From JADJOY01 sp046331705 [NCBI: bacterium] (GTDB lineage Bacteria; JADJOY01), in the NCBI GenBank assembly GCA_046331705.1, contig JAXLQJ010000036.1:16230-80229 (forward strand): a stretch of DNA of 64,000 bases, in the 5' to 3' direction. Position numbers and translations under genes: made by a program. Positions 28,547 to 36,740 of this stretch are shown in pieces. Below the pieces are notes generated by a model, which saw only the letters and a list, made by a program, of their open reading frames with translations, was not told the DNA's origin and did not search any database. Position 1 is the stretch's first letter, and every line of letters starts with the position of its first letter.

Positions 28547-29937
28547 GCGATCGCATCCTGGTGGTGGAAGACGATCCGGCGATGTGCCGGCTGCTGGTCG
28601 ACCAGCTCGAGGCCGAGGGGTTCGCCGTCGCGTCCCGCACCTCGGGCACCGAGGGCCTGCACTACGCCACCGAGCACGACGTCGAGGCGGTGATCGCCGA
28701 CGTCAACATGCCGGGGCTCAACGGCATCGACCTGACCAAGCAGGTGCTCGGCGTGCGTCCGGAGCTGCCGGTGATCCTCGTGACGGCGTTCGGCAGCGTC
28801 GACAACGCGGTGGCCGCGATCCGCGCCGGCGCCTACGACTTCATCACCAAGCCCATCGAGCTCGAGGTGTTGCTGATCGCCGTGCGCCGCGCGGTGCAGC
28901 GGCGCCACCTCGGCCGCGAGGTACGGCTGCTCCGCGAGGCGCTCGCCGAGTCGGCGCAGTTCGAGGAGATCCTCGGCGAGAGCCCACCGATGCGCGAGCT
29001 CTTCGAGCTGCTCGCGCGCATCGCCGGCGCCGACGCCGCGGTGCTGATCGCTGGCGAGAGCGGCGTCGGCAAGGAGCTGGTGGCGAAGGCGCTGCACCAC
29101 CGGGGCCGACGTCGCGACGGACCGTTCGTCGCGGTCAACTGTGCGGCCGTCCCCGAGACGCTGCTCGAGAGCGAGCTGTTCGGCCACGCCCGCGGCGCCT
29201 TCACCGATGCCCGCGCCGATCGCGTCGGGCTCTTCGTGCGCGCCAGCGGCGGAACGCTCTTCCTCGACGAGATCGGCGATCTGCCGCTCCCGCTGCAGCC
29301 CAAGCTCTTGCGCGCGCTCGAGGAGCGGGCGGTGCGCCCGCTGGGCGGCACCAACGAGGTACCGTTCGACGTCGCGCTGGTCTGCGCCACCAACGCGGAC
29401 CTGGAAGCAGCGGTGGAGGAAGGTCGATTCCGCGAGGACCTCTACTTCCGGATCAACGTCATCCAGGTGGACGTGCCGCCGCTGCGCGCCCGTGGCAACG
29501 ACGTGCTGCTGCTGGCGCAGCACTACCTCGAGCGATTCGCGGCGCGGGGCGACAAGGAAGTGCGGTCGCCGTCGCCGGCCGTGGCGGCACGGCTGCTCGC
29601 TTACCCCTGGCCCGGCAACGTCCGCGAGCTGCGCAACTGCATCGAGCGTTGCGTCGCGCTGGCGCGCGGACCGGAGCTCTCGGTCGACGATCTGCCGCGA
29701 CGAATCCGCGAGTTCGCCGCCGAGCCCGTGTTGGTGGGCGGTGACGATCCCTCCGAGCTGGTGCCGCTCGAGCAGATCGAGCGCCAGTACATCCTGCGGG
29801 TGCTCGAGTCGACGGGCGGCAACAAGCGCCTGGCGGCGCGGATCCTCGGCCTCGACCGCAAGACGCTCTATCGAAAGCTCGAGCGCTACGGCGCGGGCGC
29901 CCAAGGCGACGCGAGCGACACCGCTCCCGACGCATGA
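28543..29937 (+). CDS. NtrC-family sigma-54-dependent response regulator
   Basis: The 464-residue protein has a receiver domain (phospho-acceptor Asp53 in VIADVNMPG, Lys103-104 region TKP), an AAA+ sigma-54 interaction domain (Walker A GESGVGKE at 171-178, Walker B TLFLDEIGDLP, arginine-finger region FREDLYFRINVI) and a Fis-type helix-turn-helix (NKRLAARILGLDRKTLYRKLERYG). The sigma-54 contact loop reads GAFTDA (218-223) instead of GAFTGA. The DNA-binding domain is intact. It is encoded with its cognate kinase (ATGA overlap), and a sigma-54-like promoter lies 220 bp downstream of its stop. Confidence 0.94.
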   Translation: MSDRILVVEDDPAMCRLLVDQLEAEGFAVASRTSGTEGLHYATEHDVEAVIADVNMPGLNGIDLTKQVLGVRPELPVILVTAFGSVDNAVAAIRAGAYDFITKPIELEVLLIAVRRAVQRRHLGREVRLLREALAESAQFEEILGESPPMRELFELLARIAGADAAVLIAGESGVGKELVAKALHHRGRRRDGPFVAVNCAAVPETLLESELFGHARGAFTDARADRVGLFVRASGGTLFLDEIGDLPLPLQPKLLRALEERAVRPLGGTNEVPFDVALVCATNADLEAAVEEGRFREDLYFRINVIQVDVPPLRARGNDVLLLAQHYLERFAARGDKEVRSPSPAVAARLLAYPWPGNVRELRNCIERCVALARGPELSVDDLPRRIREFAAEPVLVGGDDPSELVPLEQIERQYILRVLESTGGNKRLAARILGLDRKTLYRKLERYGAGAQGDASDTAPDA

Positions 29938-30159
29938 GTCAGGGCTCGGGCGCGCCGCACTGACGCCCGCCGGTCGCGACGGGCTGCGCGCGGCGCCACG
30001 CTCGCAGCGGCGCTCGTGTGGCGTTTCGCCCCCGGTGTGGCCCGAGGACGCCGCGTCGACCGCCCCACCGCGGGCTCGCGGGCGAGTGACGGCCGGCGAA
30101 AGCGGGAAATCATCCAATCTGCCGGCACCTTGCGCACGGCGAGCGGGTTCCGACGCCGT

Positions 30160-30175
30160 TGGTACGGGACCTGCT
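30160..30175 (+). promoter_or_regulatory. Candidate sigma-54 promoter upstream of the orphan receiver gene
   Basis: TGGTACGGGACCTGCT matches the consensus TGGCACGN4TTGCW at ten of twelve fixed positions, and the GG and GC elements are exactly 12 nt apart. It ends about 50 nt before the ATG at 30225. An NtrC-type activator is encoded immediately upstream, which supports the assignment. Confidence 0.6.
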
Positions 30176-30191
30176 CTCACAGCGGTGAGAG
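30174..30191. repeat. Inverted repeat at the predicted start site of the receiver gene
   Basis: CTCTCAC (30174-30180) and GTGAGAG (30185-30191) are perfect inverted repeats with a 4-nt loop, extendable imperfectly to 30171-30196. They overlap the -12 end of the sigma-54-like promoter. They could be an operator or a 5' UTR hairpin. The rest of the 287-nt gap 29938-30224 shows no gene. Confidence 0.5.
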
Positions 30192-30224
30192 TGCAGCGCG
30201 CCTGCGCACTCCGGTGGAGCCGAC

Positions 30225-30713
30225 ATGCACGTATCCTCGCGAGGTCCGAGCGCGTCCCCGACGTCTGCCGACGCGACGGGAAGCGAACGCGCCCGGCGGA
30301 TCCTGGTCGCCGAGGACGATCGGGAGATGCGTCGGCTGCTCGTCGAGGCGCTGCGCGAGGACGGCTACGAGGTCGACGAGGCTCCCGATGGAGTCGAGCT
30401 CCTGGCGCACATCGGCTCGTCGGTGCTCTTCGGCACGTTCGGCTCGGTTCGCGAGCCACCCGACCTGATCGTCACCGACGTTCGCATGCCCGGCCTGACT
30501 GGCCTGACCGTGCTCGCGGCGTTGCGGGAATCGGGCGAGACCGTGCCGGTGATCGTCATCACCGCGTTCGGCGACGACGAGACCCACCGATTCGCCCACG
30601 AGCACGGCGCCGTCGCCATCTTCGACAAGCCGTTCGACCTGGTCGACCTGCGCGCCGCGATCGATGCCGTCTTGCGCACGGCAGCCCACGGCCAACCCGG
30701 CGCCGCGCGCTGA
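30225..30713 (+). CDS. Stand-alone receiver-domain response regulator
   Basis: The 162-residue protein is a single receiver domain: LVAEDDREMRRLL for the acidic pocket, Asp85 in LIVTDVRMPG, Thr in VITAFGDD and Lys135 in IFDKPFD. Between helix 2 and strand 3 it carries an insertion of about 12 residues (HIGSSVLFGTFGSV) that is not usual for CheY-like proteins. There is no output domain, so it probably acts by protein contact or phosphotransfer. It lies 287 nt after the NtrC gene and seems to have its own sigma-54-like promoter. The start ATG 30225 has GGAG upstream. Confidence 0.88.
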   Translation: MHVSSRGPSASPTSADATGSERARRILVAEDDREMRRLLVEALREDGYEVDEAPDGVELLAHIGSSVLFGTFGSVREPPDLIVTDVRMPGLTGLTVLAALRESGETVPVIVITAFGDDETHRFAHEHGAVAIFDKPFDLVDLRAAIDAVLRTAAHGQPGAAR

Positions 30714-30854
30714 GCCGCGCTTCGCAAGCCCGCGCGGCCGGCGCCGGCGCGGCTCGCGTCGCACCCATCACGGCACGGGTTTGGCGCTCCGCGTCATCGC
30801 GTGCTATGGCTTGGGGCTTTTTCGTTCCCCACCCGCCCACTTCGGAGGTTCTTC

Positions 30855-32129
30855 ATGTCTCTGATTCCCGCCCATGGCGGGCTCAGCGAGCCCGTCGACC
30901 GCGTCCTTCCTCTCTCGCAGCAGAAGTCACTGCTCAAGGAAGCCAAGGACCTCCCCAAGATCGCGGTGACCGACGCCGACCTGAGCGCCGTCTATCGCCT
31001 CGGCGACGGCACCTTGTCGCCGCTCATCGGCCCCATGACCGAGACCGAGTGGCACCACGCGCTCGACCACAAGTCGATCGTCCGCGACGGCAAGCGTTAC
31101 GCCTGGACGATTCCCATCTCGCTGCCGATCACCAACGACGAGGCCAAGAAGCTCGAGACCGGCAAGAACGCGGCGCTCGTGAACGCGCGCGGCCAGGTCG
31201 TCGGCGTGCTGACGGTCGGCTCGGTGTTCGAGTGGGACAAGACCAAGTACATCGAGAAGGTCTACCTGACCACCCGCACGGACCATCCCGGCGCGGACAT
31301 CGTCCTCAAGGACGATCGCACCAAGCTCGTGGGCGGCGAGCTCTACACGCTGCCCCAGCCGCCGCACCCCGAGTTCGGCTCGTTCGTGCTCTCGCCGCGC
31401 CTCACGCGCGCCATGATCCAGGATCGCAAGTGGCAGGCGGCGCTCGCGTTCCAGACGCGCAATCCGCTGCACCGCGCCCACGAGTACGCGCTCGTCTACG
31501 GCGTCGAGACGCTCACCCGCCAGGGGCTCTACGCCGGCGTTGTCCTCAATCCGCTGGTCGGCGAGCTCAAGGGCGACGACGTCGACGCCGCGACGCGCAT
31601 GCGCACCTACGCCGCGCTCAAGAACAACCGGGCGCTCGGCCAGGGCGACTCCGACCGGGCGCTGTGGGAGTCGGTCGGCTACGACCTGAACGACGTGTTC
31701 GCGCTCGTCGGGCTCGACATCCGCATGTTCTACGGCGGCCCGAGCGAGGCGATCATGCACTCGATCTACCGGCAGAATCACGGCTTCACGCACCTCGTGA
31801 TCGGCCGCAAGCACGCCGACGCGCCCTATCACGACAAGACGCCGATCTGGGGCGACTTCGACGCGCAGCAGATCTTCGAGGATCTGCCCGGCGATCTGCA
31901 GGTGAAGCCGGTGAAGGTGGGATTCGCCGCCTACTACGAGTCGATGGGCCGCGTGGACCTGACCGAGAACCACCCGAACGAGAAGCCGTTCAGCATCTCC
32001 GGCACCCAGATCCGCGCCGAGCTCGACGCCGGCAACCGGCCCGACGAGCGCATCATGCGTCCCGAGACCGCGGACATCCTGATCGAGGTGTACCGCCGCC
32101 AGCGCGAGGCCAAGGCCGCCGCCGGCTGA
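30855..32129 (+). CDS. sat: ATP sulfurylase (sulfate adenylyltransferase)
   Basis: Sat converts sulfate and ATP to adenosine 5'-phosphosulfate. The 424-residue protein is full length for the single-chain family and has the active-site motif [13 protein letters not shown]. The second nucleotide motif reads [12 protein letters not shown] where GRDHAG is usual, so the Asp is replaced by Lys; the following [11 protein letters not shown] and [14 protein letters not shown] are normal. ATG 30855 has GGAGG 6 nt upstream. No APS kinase or reductase is nearby, so assimilatory or dissimilatory use cannot be told from context. Confidence 0.94.
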   Translation: MSLIPAHGGLSEPVDRVLPLSQQKSLLKEAKDLPKIAVTDADLSAVYRLGDGTLSPLIGPMTETEWHHALDHKSIVRDGKRYAWTIPISLPITNDEAKKLETGKNAALVNARGQVVGVLTVGSVFEWDKTKYIEKVYLTTRTDHPGADIVLKDDRTKLVGGELYTLPQPPHPEFGSFVLSPRLTRAMIQDRKWQAALAFQTRNPLHRAHEYALVYGVETLTRQGLYAGVVLNPLVGELKGDDVDAATRMRTYAALKNNRALGQGDSDRALWESVGYDLNDVFALVGLDIRMFYGGPSEAIMHSIYRQNHGFTHLVIGRKHADAPYHDKTPIWGDFDAQQIFEDLPGDLQVKPVKVGFAAYYESMGRVDLTENHPNEKPFSISGTQIRAELDAGNRPDERIMRPETADILIEVYRRQREAKAAAG

Positions 32130-32159
32130 CGTCCCCTCGCCCTCTCGAGCCTCACGACG

Positions 32160-32186
32160 CGGCCCGCGTGCATCGCACGCGGGCCG
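32160..32186. terminator. Hairpin between convergent genes (shared terminator candidate)
   Basis: A perfect 12-bp stem (CGGCCCGCGTGC and its complement, 32160-32171 and 32175-32186) with a 3-nt loop lies between sat and the convergent gene. On the plus strand TTCCTCG follows, a weak T-rich tail. Confidence 0.55.
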
Positions 32187-32234
32187 TTCCTCGTCGGGCG
32201 TGGAACACACGCCGCGCGACGCGCGCGACGAGGT

Positions 32235-34487
32235 TCAGCCGGCCTCGTCGTAGGTGTCCGCGCGCGCCTCGTCGAGGCGGCGCAAGCCTTCGAGCACCAG
32301 GCTCTCGTAGCCCGCGTCGATGGTCTCGAGCGGCGCGATCGCGCCGGTCTCGATCTGGAACTCGCCCTCGTTCCAGCCGATGACGCGGTAGAACGCCTCC
32401 TCGCCCTGCTCGTCGCCGAACTCGGCGTGGACGATCGTGCCCTCGCGCAGCCAGATCGCGCCCTCCTCGGCGCCGCGCATGAGCGCGATCCGCGCGGTCT
32501 TCCCGCTGGTGGCCAGGATCTGGATGATGTCGGCGATGTTCATCTCGCTCAGGCGTCCCGACACACCGCTCTGTCCAGCGCGGCCGCGGCTGGATCGCGC
32601 GGCCGCGACCCGCTCCAGCACGCGCTCGATCTTCGCGAGCAGCACCTTCTCGCCCACGATCTTGAGGACGTAATCCTCGGCGCCCCGTTCCAGCGCCTGC
32701 CCCATCGTGGCCTGGCTCTGCTCCGACGTCACGAAGATCACCGTCGGCCCGGCGCCCGCCGTGGTCGCAGTCCCGGCGAGGAAGTTGAGCGGGTCGCCGT
32801 CGGGGAGGTGGACCTCGGAGACCACCAGCTCGGGCTCGTAGTCGCGGATCAGCTCGCGCGCCTTCGCGTAAGTCGGCGCGCGCAGCACGCGCACCTGGCG
32901 CGACAACAGATGGCTGCCGAGCGACTCCGCGAAGTCGGCGTCGGGATCGACGATCAGCACCTTGTCGAGCTGGACGTCGATCTCGCCGAGCAGCAGGCCC
33001 TTCTCCAGCACCTCGAGGAAGGTGTTGAGCACCCGCGCGTCGAAGAGCTTGCCGCGCCCATCGACGAGGCGGCGGAACGCAGTCGCGATCTCGCTCTTGT
33101 CGTCCGGGATGCGGTCGCCGGCCACGCGCTGGAATGCGATCACGGCGGTCAGGATCCGGGCGCCGAGGGGTATCTCGTCGTGGTTCCGACCTTCGGGGAA
33201 TCCCTCGCCGTCGACGCGCTCGTAGAGGTGCGCCAGCACCCGGTCGGCGGGGATGGGAATGTCGAGATGCACGAGCCAGTGGATCGGGATACGCACTTGC
33301 TCGAGCAGCAGGGTCTTGTCCGTGTCCCCCGCCACGTCCACGACGCTCGGGACGGTGAGCTCGTCGCGCGCCAGCTGGTGCATGTAGGCGGCGACCGTGA
33401 GCTCGTCGAGCGCCTCGGCGCCCATGCCCAGACGCTGCCCGACCTGGCGGGCGATGCGCGGCAAGCTGGGACCGCTCTGCGCACGCCCCGCATCGAGGGT
33501 GACGCCCTTCAGGAATTTCTCGAGCACCTCGATCAGGCTGTCGATGAGCTGACGCACGCGCCCCGGCTCTTCGATCAGGGCCTCGCCGAAGGCCCCGACG
33601 CGCCGAACCTTCGCGTGCGGCACGAGCCGCTGCACCCAGTCGGTCAGACCCGCTTCGCGCTTCGCGATCTCCTCGCGAATCAAGAACACCTGCGGCGGCT
33701 CGCGGCCGACCAGCTCCGCGAGCTGATCGCGATCGATCACCGGCCGCACTCGATAGCCCTCGCTCTGGAGGAACGCCCGCACCGCGCGGGCGCGGGTGGC
33801 ATCCGGCTCGTAGAGCGCCACCACGTCGCCGTGCGGGCTCTCGGGCTCGTGGCTCTCGGTTCCCGGGTGCGAGCCGGTGAGCGAGCCGTGACGTAGCGCC
33901 GCCAGCCGCCGAACGTCTTCTTGCCATTCGCCGCCCACGGGCGCGGCGACGGCGGTCTTTCCCTCGGCCGGCTTGGCGGGCGGCGGCGGAGGAGGCGGCA
34001 GGCGGATGACGGTGTCGTCGAGCGCCCGGTCGAAGGCGTCCGCCACGCCGCGGTAGTGCTTGTCGATGGCGGCGCGGATGGTGCTCGGCAACGCCAGGAT
34101 CGTGGTGATCACTGGCACCTTGGTTCGATCGCGAACCGCCTCGACCGTCTTGCGATCGGTCGGATCGGAAACGATGAGCACCAGCTCGCCGCTCGATTTG
34201 TTGTACCAGACCGGGAACACCAGGTGGCGCTCGGCTTCATCGAGCGGAACCACCGCCAGGAAGCTCTTCGGCACCAGGTTCTCGGCCACCTGCTTGCGCG
34301 TGACGTAGGACACGCCGTATTGCTCGGCGAGGCCGCGCAGCACCGTGGCCTCGTCGACGTGGCCGAGGCTGACCAGCACCTCACCGACGAGGCCGCCCTT
34401 GCGGCGTTGGATCTCGACGGCCTGCGCGAGCTGATCGGGCGTGATCAGCCCTTGCCGGATGAGGATTTCGCCCAGGCGGTCCGGCAT
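32235..34487 (-). CDS. Multidomain signalling protein: MshEN, receiver-like, HD-GYP-like, receiver and DUF4388
   Basis: The 750-residue protein begins with a GspE/MshEN N-terminal domain (1-150; LGEILIRQGLITPDQL, and LVSLGHVDEATVLRGLAEQYGV partly quoted), a fold that can bind cyclic-di-GMP. A polyproline linker (162-173) leads to a degenerate receiver-like segment (220-330). An HD-GYP-like domain (335-505) keeps the second half of the motif (ERVDGEGFPEG) but seems to lack the first metal ligands. Residues 508-625 form a receiver in which Glu558 (VVSEVHLPDG) takes the place of the phospho-acceptor Asp. A DUF4388 domain ends the protein. It looks like a cyclic-di-GMP-linked scaffold without enzyme activity (inference). 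ATG 34487 is the natural start. Confidence 0.78.
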   Translation of the reverse strand: MPDRLGEILIRQGLITPDQLAQAVEIQRRKGGLVGEVLVSLGHVDEATVLRGLAEQYGVSYVTRKQVAENLVPKSFLAVVPLDEAERHLVFPVWYNKSSGELVLIVSDPTDRKTVEAVRDRTKVPVITTILALPSTIRAAIDKHYRGVADAFDRALDDTVIRLPPPPPPPAKPAEGKTAVAAPVGGEWQEDVRRLAALRHGSLTGSHPGTESHEPESPHGDVVALYEPDATRARAVRAFLQSEGYRVRPVIDRDQLAELVGREPPQVFLIREEIAKREAGLTDWVQRLVPHAKVRRVGAFGEALIEEPGRVRQLIDSLIEVLEKFLKGVTLDAGRAQSGPSLPRIARQVGQRLGMGAEALDELTVAAYMHQLARDELTVPSVVDVAGDTDKTLLLEQVRIPIHWLVHLDIPIPADRVLAHLYERVDGEGFPEGRNHDEIPLGARILTAVIAFQRVAGDRIPDDKSEIATAFRRLVDGRGKLFDARVLNTFLEVLEKGLLLGEIDVQLDKVLIVDPDADFAESLGSHLLSRQVRVLRAPTYAKARELIRDYEPELVVSEVHLPDGDPLNFLAGTATTAGAGPTVIFVTSEQSQATMGQALERGAEDYVLKIVGEKVLLAKIERVLERVAAARSSRGRAGQSGVSGRLSEMNIADIIQILATSGKTARIALMRGAEEGAIWLREGTIVHAEFGDEQGEEAFYRVIGWNEGEFQIETGAIAPLETIDAGYESLVLEGLRRLDEARADTYDEAG

Positions 34488-34531
34488 CGAGGTGTCTCGC
34501 GGCGTCCGATTCGAGCCACGCGCGCTCGGGC

Positions 34532-35209
34532 TCAGTCCCAGAAGCGAAACCGAATGATGTGGATCAGCGCGGCGATGCCGTCGCGCCAGCCGATCTTCTT
34601 TCCTTCCAGATAGCTGCGGCCGCTATAGGAGATGGGAGTCTCGTAGATCCGGCAGCGCAGCTTGGCGACCTTGGCCGTGAACTCCACCTCGAAGCCGAAC
34701 CGATCCGACTTGAGCTCGATGCGCTCGAGGATCTCCGTCTTGAAGACCTTGTAGCAGGTCTCCATGTCGGTGAGGTTCAGATTCGTGGTCATGTTCGAGA
34801 GCAACGTGAGCAGGCGGTTGCCCACGTAGTGCCAGAAGTAGAGGACGCGATGCGGGCCGCCCAGGAAGCGAGACCCGTAGACGACGTCGGCGCGCCCATC
34901 GAGGATGGGCTCCAACAGGCGCGGGTACTCGGCTGGGTTGTACTCGAGGTCGGCGTCCTGGACGATCACGATGTCGCCCGTGACGTGCCGGAACCCGGTC
35001 CTGAGCGCCGCGCCTTTACCGCGGTTCACCTCGTGGTAGATGACCCGCACGCCTCGCTCGGCCTCTTTGGCCAGCACGTCTCGGGTCCCGTCGGTCGAGG
35101 CGTCGTCGACGACGATGATCTCCGTTTCGAGCGGCGTTGCCCGCACCTTGTCGAGCAGGGTCGAGATCGTGTCCTTCTCGTTGAACACCGGGATGACGAC
35201 CGAGATCAT
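34532..35209 (-). CDS. GT2 family glycosyltransferase (dolichyl-phosphate mannose synthase-like)
   Basis: The 225-residue protein is a family 2 glycosyltransferase: [12 protein letters not shown] at the N-terminus, [24 protein letters not shown] and the metal-binding DAD in IVQDADLEY. The later [17 protein letters not shown] and [13 protein letters not shown] match the polyprenyl-phosphate hexose synthases. It probably moves a sugar from a nucleotide sugar to a lipid carrier at the inner membrane. ATG 35209 begins MISVVIPV and has GGAAAG upstream; the frame extends further upstream without similarity. Confidence 0.9.
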   Translation of the reverse strand: MISVVIPVFNEKDTISTLLDKVRATPLETEIIVVDDASTDGTRDVLAKEAERGVRVIYHEVNRGKGAALRTGFRHVTGDIVIVQDADLEYNPAEYPRLLEPILDGRADVVYGSRFLGGPHRVLYFWHYVGNRLLTLLSNMTTNLNLTDMETCYKVFKTEILERIELKSDRFGFEVEFTAKVAKLRCRIYETPISYSGRSYLEGKKIGWRDGIAALIHIIRFRFWD

Positions 35210-35349
35210 TGAGCTTTCCGGGCGAAAGTGAACGGAGTTGGGCGGCGCCCGATTGGAGCACCGAGCCGATCGCAAGTCAACCGCCGTCGCGCGGAGCGCA
35301 TGGCCGCGCGCGCCGGCTCGTCGCCGCCGTGTCCCAGACGCGACACGGT

Positions 35350-35377
35350 TTGACTTGGACGCGCGCGCTGCTACCTT
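35350..35377 (+). promoter_or_regulatory. Candidate sigma-70 promoter of rpmE-prfA
   Basis: TTGACT (35350-35355), a 16-nt spacer and TACCTT (35372-35377) lie 25 nt upstream of the bL31 start. The location before a ribosomal protein gene in a divergent intergenic region supports it. Confidence 0.55.
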
Positions 35378-35402
35378 TGCTGGGTTTCCCGCGGAGGTTT
35401 CG

Positions 35403-35597
35403 ATGAAGAGCGACATTCATCCCGAGTACCACGAGATTCGCGTCCACTGCTCCTGTGGCAACGAGTTCACCACCAAGTCCACCAACCAGAAGCTGCACAT
35501 CGAGATCTGCTCGAGCTGCCACCCGTTCTACACCGGCAAGGAAAAGCTGGTGGACGCGGCCGGCCGCGCTCGATCCTTCATGAGGAAGTACGCGGCC
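35403..35597 (+). other. rpmE: bL31 (rpmE) portion of the continuous ORF
   Basis: This part encodes a complete zinc-binding (C+ type) bL31: it begins [20 protein letters not shown], has [17 protein letters not shown] in the middle and ends [11 protein letters not shown]. That is the normal extent of the 50S protein. No in-frame stop follows in the given sequence. A TGA in the +1 frame lies at 35605-35607, close to where bL31 normally ends. Confidence 0.85.
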
Positions 35598-36740
35598 TGC
35601 TTCCTGAGCGTCCCCCCTCCCGTGTCCCGCACGGCCGCGCCCCCGCAAGCCGTCGTCTCGGTTTCCGCATTGCAGCTCGACCCCGGTCTCAGCGCCCGGC
35701 TCGAGAAAGCCCGTGATCGCTACCTCGCGATCTCCGAGGAGATGGCGAGCCCGGAGGCGCTGGCCGATCGAGCGCGGCTCAAGCAGCTCGGTCGAGACGC
35801 CGCGGAGCTGCGCGAGGCCGCGCGCCTCCACGAGCGCTTGAGCCAGCTGGTCAAGGATCTCGAGTCCCATCGCGCGCTGGCCGACTCCGAGAGCGAGGAT
35901 CCCGAGCTTCGCGAGCTCGCCGCGAGCGAGGCGGAACGAGCGGAGCGGGAGCTCGCGACACTCGAGCGCCAAGCCCGCCAACTCTTCGTACCCAAGGACC
36001 CCTTCGACGAGCGCACCGCATACCTCGAGATCCGCGCCGGCACGGGCGGCGAGGAAGCCTCGCTGTTCGCGGCGGACGTGTTGCGCATGTACGTGCGCTG
36101 GGCCGAGTCGCACGGCCTCAAGGTGGAGTCGATGGAGCTACGGCGCAGCGATTCCGGCGGGCTCAAGGAAGCGATCGTGCGGATCGAGGGGCGCGGCGCG
36201 TTCGGACGGTTCCGGCGCGAGAGCGGAGTCCATCGGGTGCAACGGGTTCCGGCCACCGAAGCGCAAGGACGCATCCACACCTCGACGATCACCGTGGCGG
36301 TGCTTCCCGAGCCCGACGAGGTGGAGGTCGATCTGCGCGACGAGGACCTCGACATCACCACCAGCCGCTCGTCCGGCCCCGGTGGCCAGAACGTGAACCG
36401 CACCGACAGCGCGGTGCGGATCGTCCACAAGCCCACCGGGCTCGTGGTCACCTGCCAGGACGAGCAGTCGCAGCACAAGAACAAGGCGCGCGCCAAGTCC
36501 ATCCTGAAGGCGCGCCTGCTCGAGCGCGAGCGGGAGAGCAAGGCGCGCGAGCGGGCGCTCGATCGCAAGAGCCAGGTGGGAACCGGCGATCGCAGCGAGC
36601 GAATCCGCACCTACAACTTCCCGCAGGGACGCGTGACCGATCATCGGATCGGCCTGACGCTGCATCAGATCGACCGCATCCTCGAGGGCGATCTCGACCC
36701 CCTCCATCAAGCGCTCCTCGAGGCCGAGCAACCCACGTGA
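35403..36740 (+). CDS. prfA: Continuous ORF: ribosomal protein bL31 followed in frame by peptide chain release factor 1
   Basis: From ATG 35403 (GGAGG 5 nt upstream) one frame runs without a stop for 445 codons. Residues 1-64 are bL31 with its zinc cysteines (16, 18, 36, 39). Residues 65-90 are an unfamiliar Pro/Val/Ala linker. Residues 91-445 are RF1, which releases peptides at UAA/UAG; it shows the PAT codon-recognition motif (283-285) and GGQ (327-329). RF1 alone could start at GTG 35622 or, with the best length fit, TTG 35670. Either this is a true fusion, or a one-base indel hides the bL31 stop: removing one G near 35594 gives bL31 ending YAPAS and a TGA. The prmC gene overlaps the end by 4 nt. 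Confidence 0.85.
   Translation: MKSDIHPEYHEIRVHCSCGNEFTTKSTNQKLHIEICSSCHPFYTGKEKLVDAAGRARSFMRKYAACFLSVPPPVSRTAAPPQAVVSVSALQLDPGLSARLEKARDRYLAISEEMASPEALADRARLKQLGRDAAELREAARLHERLSQLVKDLESHRALADSESEDPELRELAASEAERAERELATLERQARQLFVPKDPFDERTAYLEIRAGTGGEEASLFAADVLRMYVRWAESHGLKVESMELRRSDSGGLKEAIVRIEGRGAFGRFRRESGVHRVQRVPATEAQGRIHTSTITVAVLPEPDEVEVDLRDEDLDITTSRSSGPGGQNVNRTDSAVRIVHKPTGLVVTCQDEQSQHKNKARAKSILKARLLERERESKARERALDRKSQVGTGDRSERIRTYNFPQGRVTDHRIGLTLHQIDRILEGDLDPLHQALLEAEQPT

Noticed and set aside
27820-30459. An 879-codon minus-strand frame opposite the kinase and NtrC genes
   Set aside because: Shadow of the NtrC-type gene, with no recognisable domain.
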